A DNA stretch of 32,958 nt, taken from Chthoniobacter sp. GTDB taxonomy: Bacteria; Verrucomicrobiota; Verrucomicrobiia; Chthoniobacterales; Chthoniobacteraceae. The notes under the pieces are model-generated. The model was not told the DNA's origin and searched no databases. It saw only the letters and a program-made list of their open reading frames with translations. Position 1 is the first letter of the stretch. Each line of letters begins with the position of its first letter. Below, one piece after another: positions 23,850 to 32,461 of the stretch. Where the stretch lies: assembly GCA_028293645.1 (NCBI GenBank), contig JAQGOK010000103.1, positions 1-32,958 on the forward strand. Direction: 5' to 3'. Made by a program: the position numbers and the translations under genes.

Positions 23850-24758
23850 CTATCCGGCGATTGGCTCAGCCCGTATGACCGCTCCGATGCGGTGGGTGGC
23901 TCCCGGCGCAAGCGTCAGGGCATTTTCCGAAGCGTTTGCTGTCTCGATGCAAACCATCTTCGGCCACTCGTCGTCGCCAAAATCGGGGAGCGCAGCAGCT
24001 TTGGTGATCCACGGGTTCCAAACGACTGTGGTCACCGAGCCGCTCTTCTCCACGACGAGCAGACGGCTTGCGCCCGGATCGTGCAGCCCGCACGTCGCTG
24101 GAGTGTCCAGATACACCCGGTCGAGTTCACCGGAGATGCGGATGGGATCGGGGCCTTGCAGTTTGCGCCGCAGCGCGTCCGTTTTGTCCAGGAAAGTGAT
24201 GCCCTCCAGGCCGGTAATCGAGATCTCGCGTGCATCGCTCACGGCGAGATAGGTATGCAGCGCTTCTTCAAAAATGAACGGAGTGGCCGAGGTGTTTTGC
24301 ACTTCGAGCGTGAGCGTCAAAGTCGCCGCCATCTGAACGCGATACCGGGCGATGAACTGATGCGGCCAAAGCGCCCGGGTGGCGTCGCTGCTCTCGAGAC
24401 GAAACCAAACATCGACGCCTTTCGAGGCGGAGCCCCGGAGCGATTCGATCTCCCACATCGCCGTCCTGGCGAAGCCGTGCGACGGAGAATCCGGTTGTTC
24501 AAAGCGCGGTCCAAACCACGGAAAACACAAGGGCACGCCCCCGCGGATCGGCTGCCCCGGAGCGAAATGACTGCGCTCGCTCATGAAGAGGACCGGCGCC
24601 TGTCCCGCAGGTTGAAAGGCCGTGACGTGTGCGCCTTGCAAATGAATCTGACCGCTGGAGAGATCCGTCCGAATATCCAGGCGCGCCAACCCCTCCGGGG
24701 ACTCGGTAAGTTCCGCTACTTCGGGGATTGCAAAGCTGTGCCGGAGCGCATTGTCCAT
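23850..24758 (-). CDS. D-hexose-6-phosphate mutarotase-like (YeaD family aldose epimerase fold)
   Basis: This is a 302-residue protein with a galactose mutarotase-like beta fold. Landmarks are the GAHVTAFQP strand, the RGGVPLCFPWFGP loop, SHGFAR with the likely catalytic His, EEALHTYLAVSD, and WPKMVCIETANA with the probable catalytic Glu. Known relatives interconvert alpha and beta anomers of glucose-6-phosphate and related sugars in the cytoplasm. Length matches the family. The start is the ATG at 24758. Its stop abuts the LysRS stop: the palindrome TAGCTA at 23847-23852 gives TAG to both strands. No intergenic terminator exists between the two. Confidence 0.92.
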   Translation of the reverse strand: MDNALRHSFAIPEVAELTESPEGLARLDIRTDLSSGQIHLQGAHVTAFQPAGQAPVLFMSERSHFAPGQPIRGGVPLCFPWFGPRFEQPDSPSHGFARTAMWEIESLRGSASKGVDVWFRLESSDATRALWPHQFIARYRVQMAATLTLTLEVQNTSATPFIFEEALHTYLAVSDAREISITGLEGITFLDKTDALRRKLQGPDPIRISGELDRVYLDTPATCGLHDPGASRLLVVEKSGSVTTVVWNPWITKAAALPDFGDDEWPKMVCIETANASENALTLAPGATHRIGAVIRAEPIAG

Positions 24759-24969
24759 GAGGCGCCGAATTTAGCGCCCCTACCCGCGCGACCAAGCAAA
24801 ATGGGCGCGTGCCGACCGGGTTGGAATTCTGTTGGAGAGTTCTCCGAGCGCCGGCTACGGTTCGGCTTGGTGCCACCGCTCGCGACATCATCTCTGCTCC
24901 TTTGCCGTCACTCCACCTTCCGGGAGAGGATGGACTCTTGAGATTCCTTCACCAGAATTACGACAACCA

Positions 24970-27900
24970 GTGAGTCCGCCTCGCACTCAATCGGCGCCTC
25001 TCGGGGAGCGGCCGCTCGCAGACGTCGTCGGTGGGCTGCTCAGTGCAGCGTTCCTCCTCGTCGTCGTGGCGGGGATTTTGGGACTCCATCGCGTGGCTGG
25101 TGAACGTACCGGTGCGGCGAGCGCGGCAGAAAATTTTCTCCAGACCGTTCGAGAGTCGATGGCGCTCTTGCCGCCGATCACCCAACTCTACGCGGCGGGT
25201 ACGCAGAGAGAGTTGAATGGAGGCGGCGGAGTTTCGCCTGAGGGGAAGAACGCCGCCGAGGAATTTGAAAGTGGGGCCGCCCGTGTGCAGGCCAGGCTTG
25301 AGCAGTTAAAAGAAAGCGAGGTCCGCGCCTTACTCCTGGAGCAGTTCGGCGTGCTCCGGCGGACCGTAACGGATCTGCGAGCAGGCATTGAGGCGCTCGC
25401 TTCTGAGACTAATCCCGCTCGATATGCGACGGCCCGCGCAAAGGTCGAGGCGCAATACGCTGCGGTCCTCGCCTCCTATCAGCAGTTCCACAACCGCGGC
25501 GAAACCATCGAGGATCTGCTCTTCGCCGCGCATGAGAGTGCCGCGGCCACGTTCCTCACGATCGAGTATATCGTCGCCGGCACGCTGCTCGTGCTGTTGC
25601 TCGTTGCGGCGTTTTACTTCCGCAGCCGTGCGAAGCGGGAGCACGCGATGCTCGTGGAAAAGGAGCAGCTCCTGGAAAAGGTGCGCGAGGCGGAAATGAA
25701 GTATCGCTCGATCTTCGACAACTCGGTCGAAGGCATCTTCCAAACGACACCCGAGGGCCGCTTCGTCACCGCCAACCGCGCACTCGCGCGGATGTACGGG
25801 TACGAGTCTCCGGAGCAGTTGATGGAGCAGCTCACGGACATCTCCTCACAGTTGTATGTGGAACCGTCCCAACGGGACGCATTGCTGGCCGCTCTGAAAC
25901 AGGCGGATGTGGTCTCGAACTTCGAGTTCGAGGTGCTGCGCGCGGACGGACGGACGATCTGGGTTCGCGAGAATGTCCACGCAGTCCGCGACGCCGAGGG
26001 GCATCTGCTTTTCATGGAAGGGACCGTCGAGGATGTGTCGGATCTCTGGTGGGGCGAGCAGCGCCGGCGTTTGCAATATGCCACGGCCCGTGCCCTCGCC
26101 GAAGCCGCCTCCGTGGACGAAGCGCGTCCGCAGCTTCTGCGGACTATTTGCGAAACGCTGGAGTGGGCCATGGGCGCGGTCTGGGATGTCGATCCCGACG
26201 CGGAGGTGATGCAGTGCGTGGAGGTCTGGCATGTCCCGCATGTCGATATCACGGAGTTCGAAGCGGCGAACGCGGAGACGGAGATCCGTTGGGAGGAGGG
26301 GCTCGCCGGCGAAGTCTGGGCCAGCGGCGAATCGAAATGGATCGCCGACTTGCACCAGGCAGTCGGTTACAAAAACGCGCAGCTCGCTTTGAAATGCGGC
26401 ATGTCGTCGGCCTTCGCGGTGCCGATCCACGTGAGCGGGCGGGTCCTGCACGTCTTCGAGTTTTTCTCGCCGAAGATCGCCCTGCCCGATCCCGAGCTGC
26501 TGCAGACGCTTGGCACCATCGGCACCCAGCTCGGGCATTTGATCGAACGCAAACACGCTGAGGAGGCGCTGCGCAAAAGTGAAATGCGCAAGGCCGCCAT
26601 CCTGCAGTCGGCGCTCGACAGCATCATCACCTTCGATTCCGAGGGCCGGATCGTTGAGTTCAATCCCGCTGCCGAACGCGCGTTCGGGTATCGACAGGCC
26701 GAGGTGTTGGATCGTGAGGTTTCCAGCCTGCTGTTTCCAGATCTGCGACGACGCACAGGGGAAGCCGGAGCGGGCCTTTTCGAGATGGTGAATGAAGGTG
26801 CTTTTCGGCGGCGCCGGGAGATCGTCGCGACGCGCGCCGATGGGAGCCAGTTCCCGGTCGAACTCGCAGTCAGTCGGATCATCATCAATGAGCGGCCGAT
26901 GTTTACCGCGTTTGTGCGGGACACGACGGAGCGCAAAGAAGCCGAGCGTCTCACCTCGGAGCTCGCGCTGGTCGTCGCGAATTCAAATGACGCAATCATC
27001 GCCTGCACCATCGACGGGATGATCCGCAGTTGGAACCGCGGGGCGGAGCACATCTTCGGATACACTGCCGAGGAAGCGATCGGCCGGCCGTTTCACATGC
27101 TTATTCCGCCCGATCGGCTGGATGAGTTCCCGCAGGCACTGACCGCGGTGAAACGCGGCGACAATCTCGCGAATTACGAAACCGTCCGCCTGAGGAAAGA
27201 CGGGAAGAAGATCCACGTGTCGCTGACCGACTCGCCGATTCGCGGCGCCGATGGACAGATCACCGGGCTTTCTTCGATCGCGCGCGATGTCACTGAGCGA
27301 AAGCGCCTCGAAGAGGATCTGCTCCAGTCGCAAAAGATGGATGCGGTCGGACGCCTCGCGGGAGGCATCGCGCATGACTTCAACAACATCCTCACGGCCA
27401 TCCTCGGCTACAGCGATCTGATCATTGGCCAAATCGACGAACGCCAGTGGATGTACAAACATCTTTCGGAGATTCGCAAGGCGGCCGATTTCGCGGCCTC
27501 GCTGACGCACCAGTTGCTCGCGTTTAGCCGGCGGCAGCCGCTCTTTTTGCGCGTCTTCAGCATCAACGACACGGTCAATCAGATGGAGAAAATGCTCCGC
27601 CGTGTGATCGGCGAGCACATTCAGATCGTCACCGAGCTGAACGCCGAAATCGGCCGATTGAAAGCCGACTCCGGGCAGCTCGAGCAGGTGCTTTTGAACC
27701 TGTGCGTCAATGCGCGTGACGCCATGCCGAGAGGCGGAACGATGACCATCTCGACCGCCGACGTGACCTACTTTCTGGAAGACTTCTATTCGGTAAACGA
27801 GATGCCGGCGGGCGAGTATGTGAAGCTCAGCGTCACTGACACCGGCACAGGCATTCCGGCGGATGTGAAGAAGCACATTTTCGAGCCGTTCTTCACGACC

Positions 27901-28467
27901 AAGGACAAGGGCCAGGGCACTGGTCTGGGCCTCGCGACCTGTTACGGCATCGTCAAGCAAAGCGGCGGCTACATCACCGTGGACAGCACTGTCGGCGTCG
28001 GGACGTCCTTTTCCGTTTACCTGCCGCGGGTGAACGAGAGCGGCGAGAAATCGACGATCCGCAAAGAAGTCGGGCAGCTTCCCGGCGGGAACGAAACCGT
28101 CCTCTATGTGGAAGACGAGATCACGGTGCGCAGCCTCACGTCGCACATCTTGCGGCGGCTCGGATACACGATCCTCGAGGCGAGTGGCGGCAAGGAGGCG
28201 CGGGATCTTCTGGAGGCAAACGGAAACCAACGCGTGGATCTGCTTTTCTCCGACGTCGTGCTCCCGGATTCCGGCGGCAGCGAAATCGCGGATTGGATCA
28301 AGCAACGCAACGCCTCGTCGCGGATTCTGTTCACCTCTGGATACGTGGATGAAAACATCCTGCAGCGGCATGGCCTGGAGGCCGGTGCAGCATTTTTGCA
28401 AAAGCCGTTCACGCCGGCGGAGCTCGCGAAAAAAGTGCGTGAAGTTCTGGACGCCAGTCCCGGATAA
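24970..28467 (+). CDS. Membrane hybrid histidine kinase (PAS-GAF-PAS-PAS-kinase-REC)
   Basis: This is an 1165-residue sensor counted from a GTG at 24970. An ATG at 24832 is in frame, but its extra 46 residues look non-coding. Two membrane spans (about 18-40 and 196-218) enclose a periplasmic helical sensor region. Cytoplasmic domains follow: PAS at about 243-358, GAF at 365-530, PAS at 537-655 and PAS at 665-775. Next are HisKA with phospho-acceptor His802 (GGIAHDFNNILTAI) and an HATPase domain with NLCVNARDA and the GTGLGLATCYGIV loop. A C-terminal receiver has Asp1095 (LLFSDVVLPDSG) and the conserved Lys in FLQKPF. The signal is unknown. It heads a co-directional signalling block and is divergent from the mutarotase gene by about 210 bp. 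Confidence 0.92.
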   Translation: MSPPRTQSAPLGERPLADVVGGLLSAAFLLVVVAGILGLHRVAGERTGAASAAENFLQTVRESMALLPPITQLYAAGTQRELNGGGGVSPEGKNAAEEFESGAARVQARLEQLKESEVRALLLEQFGVLRRTVTDLRAGIEALASETNPARYATARAKVEAQYAAVLASYQQFHNRGETIEDLLFAAHESAAATFLTIEYIVAGTLLVLLLVAAFYFRSRAKREHAMLVEKEQLLEKVREAEMKYRSIFDNSVEGIFQTTPEGRFVTANRALARMYGYESPEQLMEQLTDISSQLYVEPSQRDALLAALKQADVVSNFEFEVLRADGRTIWVRENVHAVRDAEGHLLFMEGTVEDVSDLWWGEQRRRLQYATARALAEAASVDEARPQLLRTICETLEWAMGAVWDVDPDAEVMQCVEVWHVPHVDITEFEAANAETEIRWEEGLAGEVWASGESKWIADLHQAVGYKNAQLALKCGMSSAFAVPIHVSGRVLHVFEFFSPKIALPDPELLQTLGTIGTQLGHLIERKHAEEALRKSEMRKAAILQSALDSIITFDSEGRIVEFNPAAERAFGYRQAEVLDREVSSLLFPDLRRRTGEAGAGLFEMVNEGAFRRRREIVATRADGSQFPVELAVSRIIINERPMFTAFVRDTTERKEAERLTSELALVVANSNDAIIACTIDGMIRSWNRGAEHIFGYTAEEAIGRPFHMLIPPDRLDEFPQALTAVKRGDNLANYETVRLRKDGKKIHVSLTDSPIRGADGQITGLSSIARDVTERKRLEEDLLQSQKMDAVGRLAGGIAHDFNNILTAILGYSDLIIGQIDERQWMYKHLSEIRKAADFAASLTHQLLAFSRRQPLFLRVFSINDTVNQMEKMLRRVIGEHIQIVTELNAEIGRLKADSGQLEQVLLNLCVNARDAMPRGGTMTISTADVTYFLEDFYSVNEMPAGEYVKLSVTDTGTGIPADVKKHIFEPFFTTKDKGQGTGLGLATCYGIVKQSGGYITVDSTVGVGTSFSVYLPRVNESGEKSTIRKEVGQLPGGNETVLYVEDEITVRSLTSHILRRLGYTILEASGGKEARDLLEANGNQRVDLLFSDVVLPDSGGSEIADWIKQRNASSRILFTSGYVDENILQRHGLEAGAAFLQKPFTPAELAKKVREVLDASPG

Positions 28468-28485
28468 CTCCCGTCCCCTTCCCCC

Positions 28486-28908
28486 ATGCAACGCATCCTG
28501 ATCATCGCTGGCATCGTTCTTCTCGGTTTGCTGGTGCTCCCCGCGATCATCCAACCGCCTCCGACGCTCAGCGCCTCGCCGCAAGTCGCGACGATGGCTG
28601 CATCGCTGGTCGCCAGTGTTAAAGCGTATCTTTCCGAATATGGAGAACGTCCGCCGAGCGAGCATGTGGAGCTGATCCGAACTTTGCGTGGCGAGAATCC
28701 GAAGGGGGTCGTGTTCTTCGAATGCGAACCGGAGGCGTTGAATGCGAAGGGCGAGCTGCTCGATCCCTGGGGAACGCCGTTTCGCATCACCTTCACCCCC
28801 GAATCTCCGGTGCCGCGGATGCATTCGGCGGGCAAGGATGGCAAGTTCGATCCGGAAATCGCGATGATGTTTGGCGACGATTTCCGTACTGGGCCGCCGT
28901 CGCGATGA
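28486..28908 (+). CDS. Membrane-anchored GspG-like pseudopilin domain protein
   Basis: This is a 140-residue protein with one N-terminal membrane helix (about 4-23) followed by a small soluble domain. The domain carries ELLDPWGTPFRITF and HSAGKDGKFD, the loop pair typical of major pseudopilins such as GspG (DPWG and SAG-DG). The canonical prepilin cleavage site (Gly before Phe-Thr-Leu-x-Glu) is absent, so it is probably a fixed membrane protein rather than a polymerising pilin. It begins 18 nt after the hybrid kinase and its stop overlaps the next start (ATGA). Its placement between signalling genes suggests a sensory or accessory role, but this is inference. Confidence 0.78.
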   Translation: MQRILIIAGIVLLGLLVLPAIIQPPPTLSASPQVATMAASLVASVKAYLSEYGERPPSEHVELIRTLRGENPKGVVFFECEPEALNAKGELLDPWGTPFRITFTPESPVPRMHSAGKDGKFDPEIAMMFGDDFRTGPPSR

Positions 28909-30551
28909 ACACCAGGCGCAGGGATGGCGCGTTGCGTGTGCTGCTCGTCGAAGACGATCCCGATGACGCGTTGCTCGTGCGCGAGCTGTTGACGGAAGGA
29001 TCCGCGGATTGCCGCGTGGAGACGGTGACGCGCCTCGCGCAGGCGCTCGACAAACTCGACACCGGCGAGGTGGACATCGTCGTTTCGGATCTATCGCTCC
29101 CGGACAGCTCCGGGATCGAAACCTTTCGGCGCATTTGCGAGCATCCGACACGGGTTCCGGTGGTGGTGCTCAGCGGGCAGGACGACGAAGCGATGGCGCT
29201 GCGGACCGTCGAAGAAGGCGCGCAGGATTACCTGGTCAAAGGCCGCTTCGATGCCGCCTTGCTGGTTCGGGCGATCCGTTATGCGGTGAAGCGCGCGGCG
29301 GCAGATGAAGCGCTCGACGACGAGCGCGGCCTGTTGCGCAGTGTCGTCGATAACCTGCTCGATTCCATCTACGTCAAAGACGCAGAGGGCCGCTACCTCC
29401 TCGGCAATCTAGCGCATACACGTCAGCTGGGTCTGACCTCGCCAGATGCGATCGTCGGGAAAACTTCGTTCGACTTCTTTCCCGAGGAAATCGCGCAGGG
29501 TTTCACCGCCGATGATCGGGAAGTGATGCGGACGGGGCTGCCGATCGTGAATCGCCATGAGTCGGTGGGCGCCGGCCTCGGCCCGGTGCGCTGGCTCTCC
29601 ACCACCAAGGTTCCGCTGCGGGATGGGCACGGAGCAATCATCGGGATTGTGGGCATCGGTCGCGATATCACGGCGCGGAAAAACGCGGAGCAACAGCTCG
29701 CCAGTTACACAGAAGAACTGCGCGAGAAAAACGCGGAGATGGAGGAGGACCTCAAGATGGCGCGTGAGGTTCAGCAGGCGTTTCTCACCCAGCAGTTCCC
29801 GACCTTTCCGCGCAAAGCGGAACCGCATGAAACCGCGTTGCGCTTCGTGAGCCAGTACCTCCCGACGACCACGCTCGGCGGCGATTTTTTCCATGTGCAG
29901 CCGATCTCCGACACGGTGGCGGGCGTCTTCATTTGCGACGTGATGGGGCACGGCGTGCGTGCCGCGCTGGTCACGGCCATTCAGCGGACGCTCGTTGAGG
30001 AACTGCAATCGCTGGCGGAAGATCCCGCGCAGTTCCTGACTGCGATGAACGCGGGGCTCTTTTCGATCCTCCGCCGATCAAACAGTCCGATGTTCACCTC
30101 GGCATTCTATCTCGTGTTGGATCTCGTCACCGGCACGTTACGGTACGCGAATGCCGGCCATCCACGGCCGCTCCTCGTGCGGCGCAGCGCCAAGCGAATG
30201 GAAGTGCTCGGTGCGGAAAAATCACGCTCCGGCCCGGCGCTCGGTGTGTTTGAAGATTCCGTTTACCAGGCGCACGAGACGTCGCTGTCGCGTCATGATC
30301 TGGTGCTGCTCTTCACCGACGGCGTTTACGAACTCGAGGGTCCCCGCGGCGAACTTTACGATCAATCGCTGCTCTACCACGCAGTGGAACATCGGATGCA
30401 GCGCACCGCCGAACAGATCTTGAAGGAGACGCTCGACGAAGTCCGCAGCTTCTCTGCAACCGGTGAGTTCGGCGATGATGTCTGCATGGTAGGGATGGAA
30501 GTGCAGCGGCTGCTCGCGCCCGGTGGCGAGCCGTTGATTCGAGCGGATTAG
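28905..30551 (+). CDS. Response regulator with PAS and SpoIIE/RsbU-type phosphatase output
   Basis: This is a 548-residue protein. An N-terminal receiver (about 11-125) has the acidic pocket LLVEDDPDD, phospho-acceptor Asp62 (SDLSLPD) and Lys in YLVKG. A PAS domain follows at about 142-265, then a short coiled linker. A PP2C-type SpoIIE phosphatase (about 320-535) has its metal-binding residues: GGDFF near 325, CDVMGHG, FTDG near 470 and GDD near 523. Known relatives dephosphorylate anti-anti-sigma factors, which changes alternative sigma factor use. No STAS anti-anti-sigma or anti-sigma kinase gene is in this window. It is translationally coupled to the pseudopilin-like gene. The receiver is likely phosphorylated by one of the adjacent kinases. 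Confidence 0.93.
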   Translation: MNTRRRDGALRVLLVEDDPDDALLVRELLTEGSADCRVETVTRLAQALDKLDTGEVDIVVSDLSLPDSSGIETFRRICEHPTRVPVVVLSGQDDEAMALRTVEEGAQDYLVKGRFDAALLVRAIRYAVKRAAADEALDDERGLLRSVVDNLLDSIYVKDAEGRYLLGNLAHTRQLGLTSPDAIVGKTSFDFFPEEIAQGFTADDREVMRTGLPIVNRHESVGAGLGPVRWLSTTKVPLRDGHGAIIGIVGIGRDITARKNAEQQLASYTEELREKNAEMEEDLKMAREVQQAFLTQQFPTFPRKAEPHETALRFVSQYLPTTTLGGDFFHVQPISDTVAGVFICDVMGHGVRAALVTAIQRTLVEELQSLAEDPAQFLTAMNAGLFSILRRSNSPMFTSAFYLVLDLVTGTLRYANAGHPRPLLVRRSAKRMEVLGAEKSRSGPALGVFEDSVYQAHETSLSRHDLVLLFTDGVYELEGPRGELYDQSLLYHAVEHRMQRTAEQILKETLDEVRSFSATGEFGDDVCMVGMEVQRLLAPGGEPLIRAD

Positions 30552-30663
30552 CGGCGCTTCAACCTTCTATAAAGCGTGCAACCCACCCCCACCCCGATCA
30601 ACATCCTCGCGACTCCTTCCTACTTCCCGCGGAGGTATTCGCATTTGGACTCATTGCCACACC

Positions 30664-32358
30664 ATGTTTGATCGCGGCCCGATCCACATTCTTCTCATCG
30701 AGGATAGTGAGGACTACGTGGCCTTCCTGCGGAAACTGCTCGGCACCGCGGTGGAGGCGACCTTCACGGTCGAGCATGTGTCTTCGCTCAATGCTGCCAT
30801 CGCGCGGCTGACGGGCCCGCCTCCCGATTTGATTTTGCTCGATCTCACGCTGCCTGACAGCGATGGGCTCGAGACGTTTATCCGGATCATGGAAGCCGCG
30901 CCGGAGGTTGCATTGGTGGTTCTCAGCGGAACGCAGGATGTGGCGCTGGCGATCGAGACGGTGCAACTCGGTGCACAGGATTATTTGGTCAAAGGGCACG
31001 TTGATAACCACCTGCTCATTCGGGCGGCGCAATACGCCATCGAGCGCAAACGCGGTCAGCAGCAGGTCCGGCGAACGAACGAGACGCTCGAGCAACGCGT
31101 CCGCGAACGCACGCAGGCTTTGCAACAGACCAACCAGGAGCTGCAGCACGAGATCTCCGATCGCCGCCGTGCGGAGGACGCGTTGATGGACAGCAACCGT
31201 CAGCTCGCAGCCGCGCTGGCCCAGCTCAAGACGACGCAGGTCGAGGTCATCCAACGCGAGCGGATGCATGCACTGGGGCGCATGGCGAACGGTATCGCGC
31301 ACGATTTCAATAATGCCCTGGCGCCGATTCTCGGTTTCAGCGAACTCCTGCTGATGAAGCCGGAGACGCTGCGCGATCCGGTGCGGACGCGCGGATACCT
31401 GGAAATGATTCACGACGCGGCCAAGGACAGCGCCAAGGTGGTGGCCCGCCTGCGTGAGTTCTATCGCTATCGGGATGAAGGCGAAGTCTTCACGCCGGTG
31501 GTGCTCAATGATGTCGTGCTGCAGGTCATTTCGATGACGCAGCCGCGGTGGAAAGGGCAGGCGCTCGCGGCCGGAATCACCATCGATTTTCGAACCGAGA
31601 TGGGCAACGTGCCGACCGTGCCCGGAAATGAATCCGAGATCCGCGAAGCCTTGGTGAACCTCGTTTTCAACGCGATCGATGCGATCCCGAAGCGCGGCAC
31701 CATCACGATCCGCACGGAAGTGCAGGGCCGTTGGGTCGTCGTGACGGTGACGGACGACGGGATCGGCATGAGCGATGAGGTGCGGCAGCGCTGTCTTGAG
31801 CCGTTTTTCTCGACCAAAGAGCAGGAAGGCACGGGACTCGGGCTCGGCAGCGTTTACGGCATCGTGCGTCGGCACGACGGGCAGATCGACATCCAATCCG
31901 AGCTCGGTCGAGGCACCAGTGTTTCGGTTTCTCTCCCACTCGATCGCAACGTTAAACCTCCCGAAGCTCCCAAGCCTGCCCCGCCTCCCAGCTCATCGCT
32001 GCGCATCCTGGTGGTTGAAGATGAACCGCTCGTTCGCGAAGTGGTCGGGGTTTATCTCGCCGAGGATTCGCATCGTGTGGTGACGGCTTCGAACGGGCGC
32101 GAAGGTCTCGAGAAATTCAAAGCGGAAGGTCCCTTCGATCTGGTGATGACCGACCGCGCGATGCCGGAGATGAACGGCGATGCGCTCGCCGCCGAAATCA
32201 AAAAGCTGCAGCCGCAGCAGCCGGTGCTTCTGCTTACCGGATTCGGCGATCTGATGAGCGGCGCGGGCGAACAGCCGCCGGGGGTGGATCTGGTCGTCAG
32301 CAAGCCGTTCACCCTCGCGACGCTCCGCAGCGCAATTGCCAGGGCGACTTCGCCCTAG
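30664..32358 (+). CDS. Soluble REC-histidine kinase-REC hybrid
   Basis: This is a 564-residue protein without membrane spans. Receiver 1 (about 8-125) has Asp60 (LLDLTLPDSDG) and Lys in YLVKG, closely resembling the receiver of the phosphatase upstream. A coiled coil at about 130-195 leads to HisKA with His213 (GIAHDFNNALAPI), an HATPase domain at about 315-425 (NLVFNAIDA, GTGLGLGSVYGIV), and receiver 2 at about 445-562 with Asp497 (MTDRAMPEMNG) and Lys in VVSKPF. This architecture suits a phosphorelay node that both receives and sends phosphate. The ATG at 30664 lies 112 bp after the phosphatase gene. A TATAAA sequence at 30568-30573 lies in that gap but has no well-spaced -35. Confidence 0.93.
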   Translation: MFDRGPIHILLIEDSEDYVAFLRKLLGTAVEATFTVEHVSSLNAAIARLTGPPPDLILLDLTLPDSDGLETFIRIMEAAPEVALVVLSGTQDVALAIETVQLGAQDYLVKGHVDNHLLIRAAQYAIERKRGQQQVRRTNETLEQRVRERTQALQQTNQELQHEISDRRRAEDALMDSNRQLAAALAQLKTTQVEVIQRERMHALGRMANGIAHDFNNALAPILGFSELLLMKPETLRDPVRTRGYLEMIHDAAKDSAKVVARLREFYRYRDEGEVFTPVVLNDVVLQVISMTQPRWKGQALAAGITIDFRTEMGNVPTVPGNESEIREALVNLVFNAIDAIPKRGTITIRTEVQGRWVVVTVTDDGIGMSDEVRQRCLEPFFSTKEQEGTGLGLGSVYGIVRRHDGQIDIQSELGRGTSVSVSLPLDRNVKPPEAPKPAPPPSSSLRILVVEDEPLVREVVGVYLAEDSHRVVTASNGREGLEKFKAEGPFDLVMTDRAMPEMNGDALAAEIKKLQPQQPVLLLTGFGDLMSGAGEQPPGVDLVVSKPFTLATLRSAIARATSP

Positions 32359-32388
32359 CTCGGCGGATCGAGCCGATCTACGGTTCGT

Positions 32389-32460
32389 ATGCTCAAGTTC
32401 AAACTTGTAGTCCTCGCATTCTTCGCGACAACGAGCGCCGCCTCCGCGGACCCGAGGTGA
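32389..32460 (+). CDS. Possible 23-residue leader ORF resembling a signal peptide
   Basis: An ATG at 32389 opens a 23-codon frame ending in TGA at 32458-32460, one base before the ATG of the PstS-like gene. The product starts MLKFKLVVLAFFATTSAASA and ends DPR, which is exactly a short signal peptide with an Ala-x-Ala cleavage site and nothing after it. The frame's last codons overlap the GAGGTGA ribosome site of the next gene. It could be a coupling leader peptide, the remains of a truncated exported protein, or chance. Confidence 0.3.
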   Translation: MLKFKLVVLAFFATTSAASADPR

Positions 32461-32461
32461 A

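Noticed and set aside
24832-24969. N-terminal extension of the hybrid kinase from an in-frame ATG
   Set aside because: The 46 extra residues are Ser/His/Arg-rich with no continuity into the first membrane span. The GTG at 24970 gives a more normal N-terminus, although it has no strong ribosome site.
26983-29151. Long minus-strand open frame (722 codons) opposite the hybrid kinase
   Set aside because: It is antisense to strongly supported PAS, kinase and receiver domains, is rich in Arg/His/Ala, and matches no family I know. Long shadow frames are expected in GC-rich DNA.
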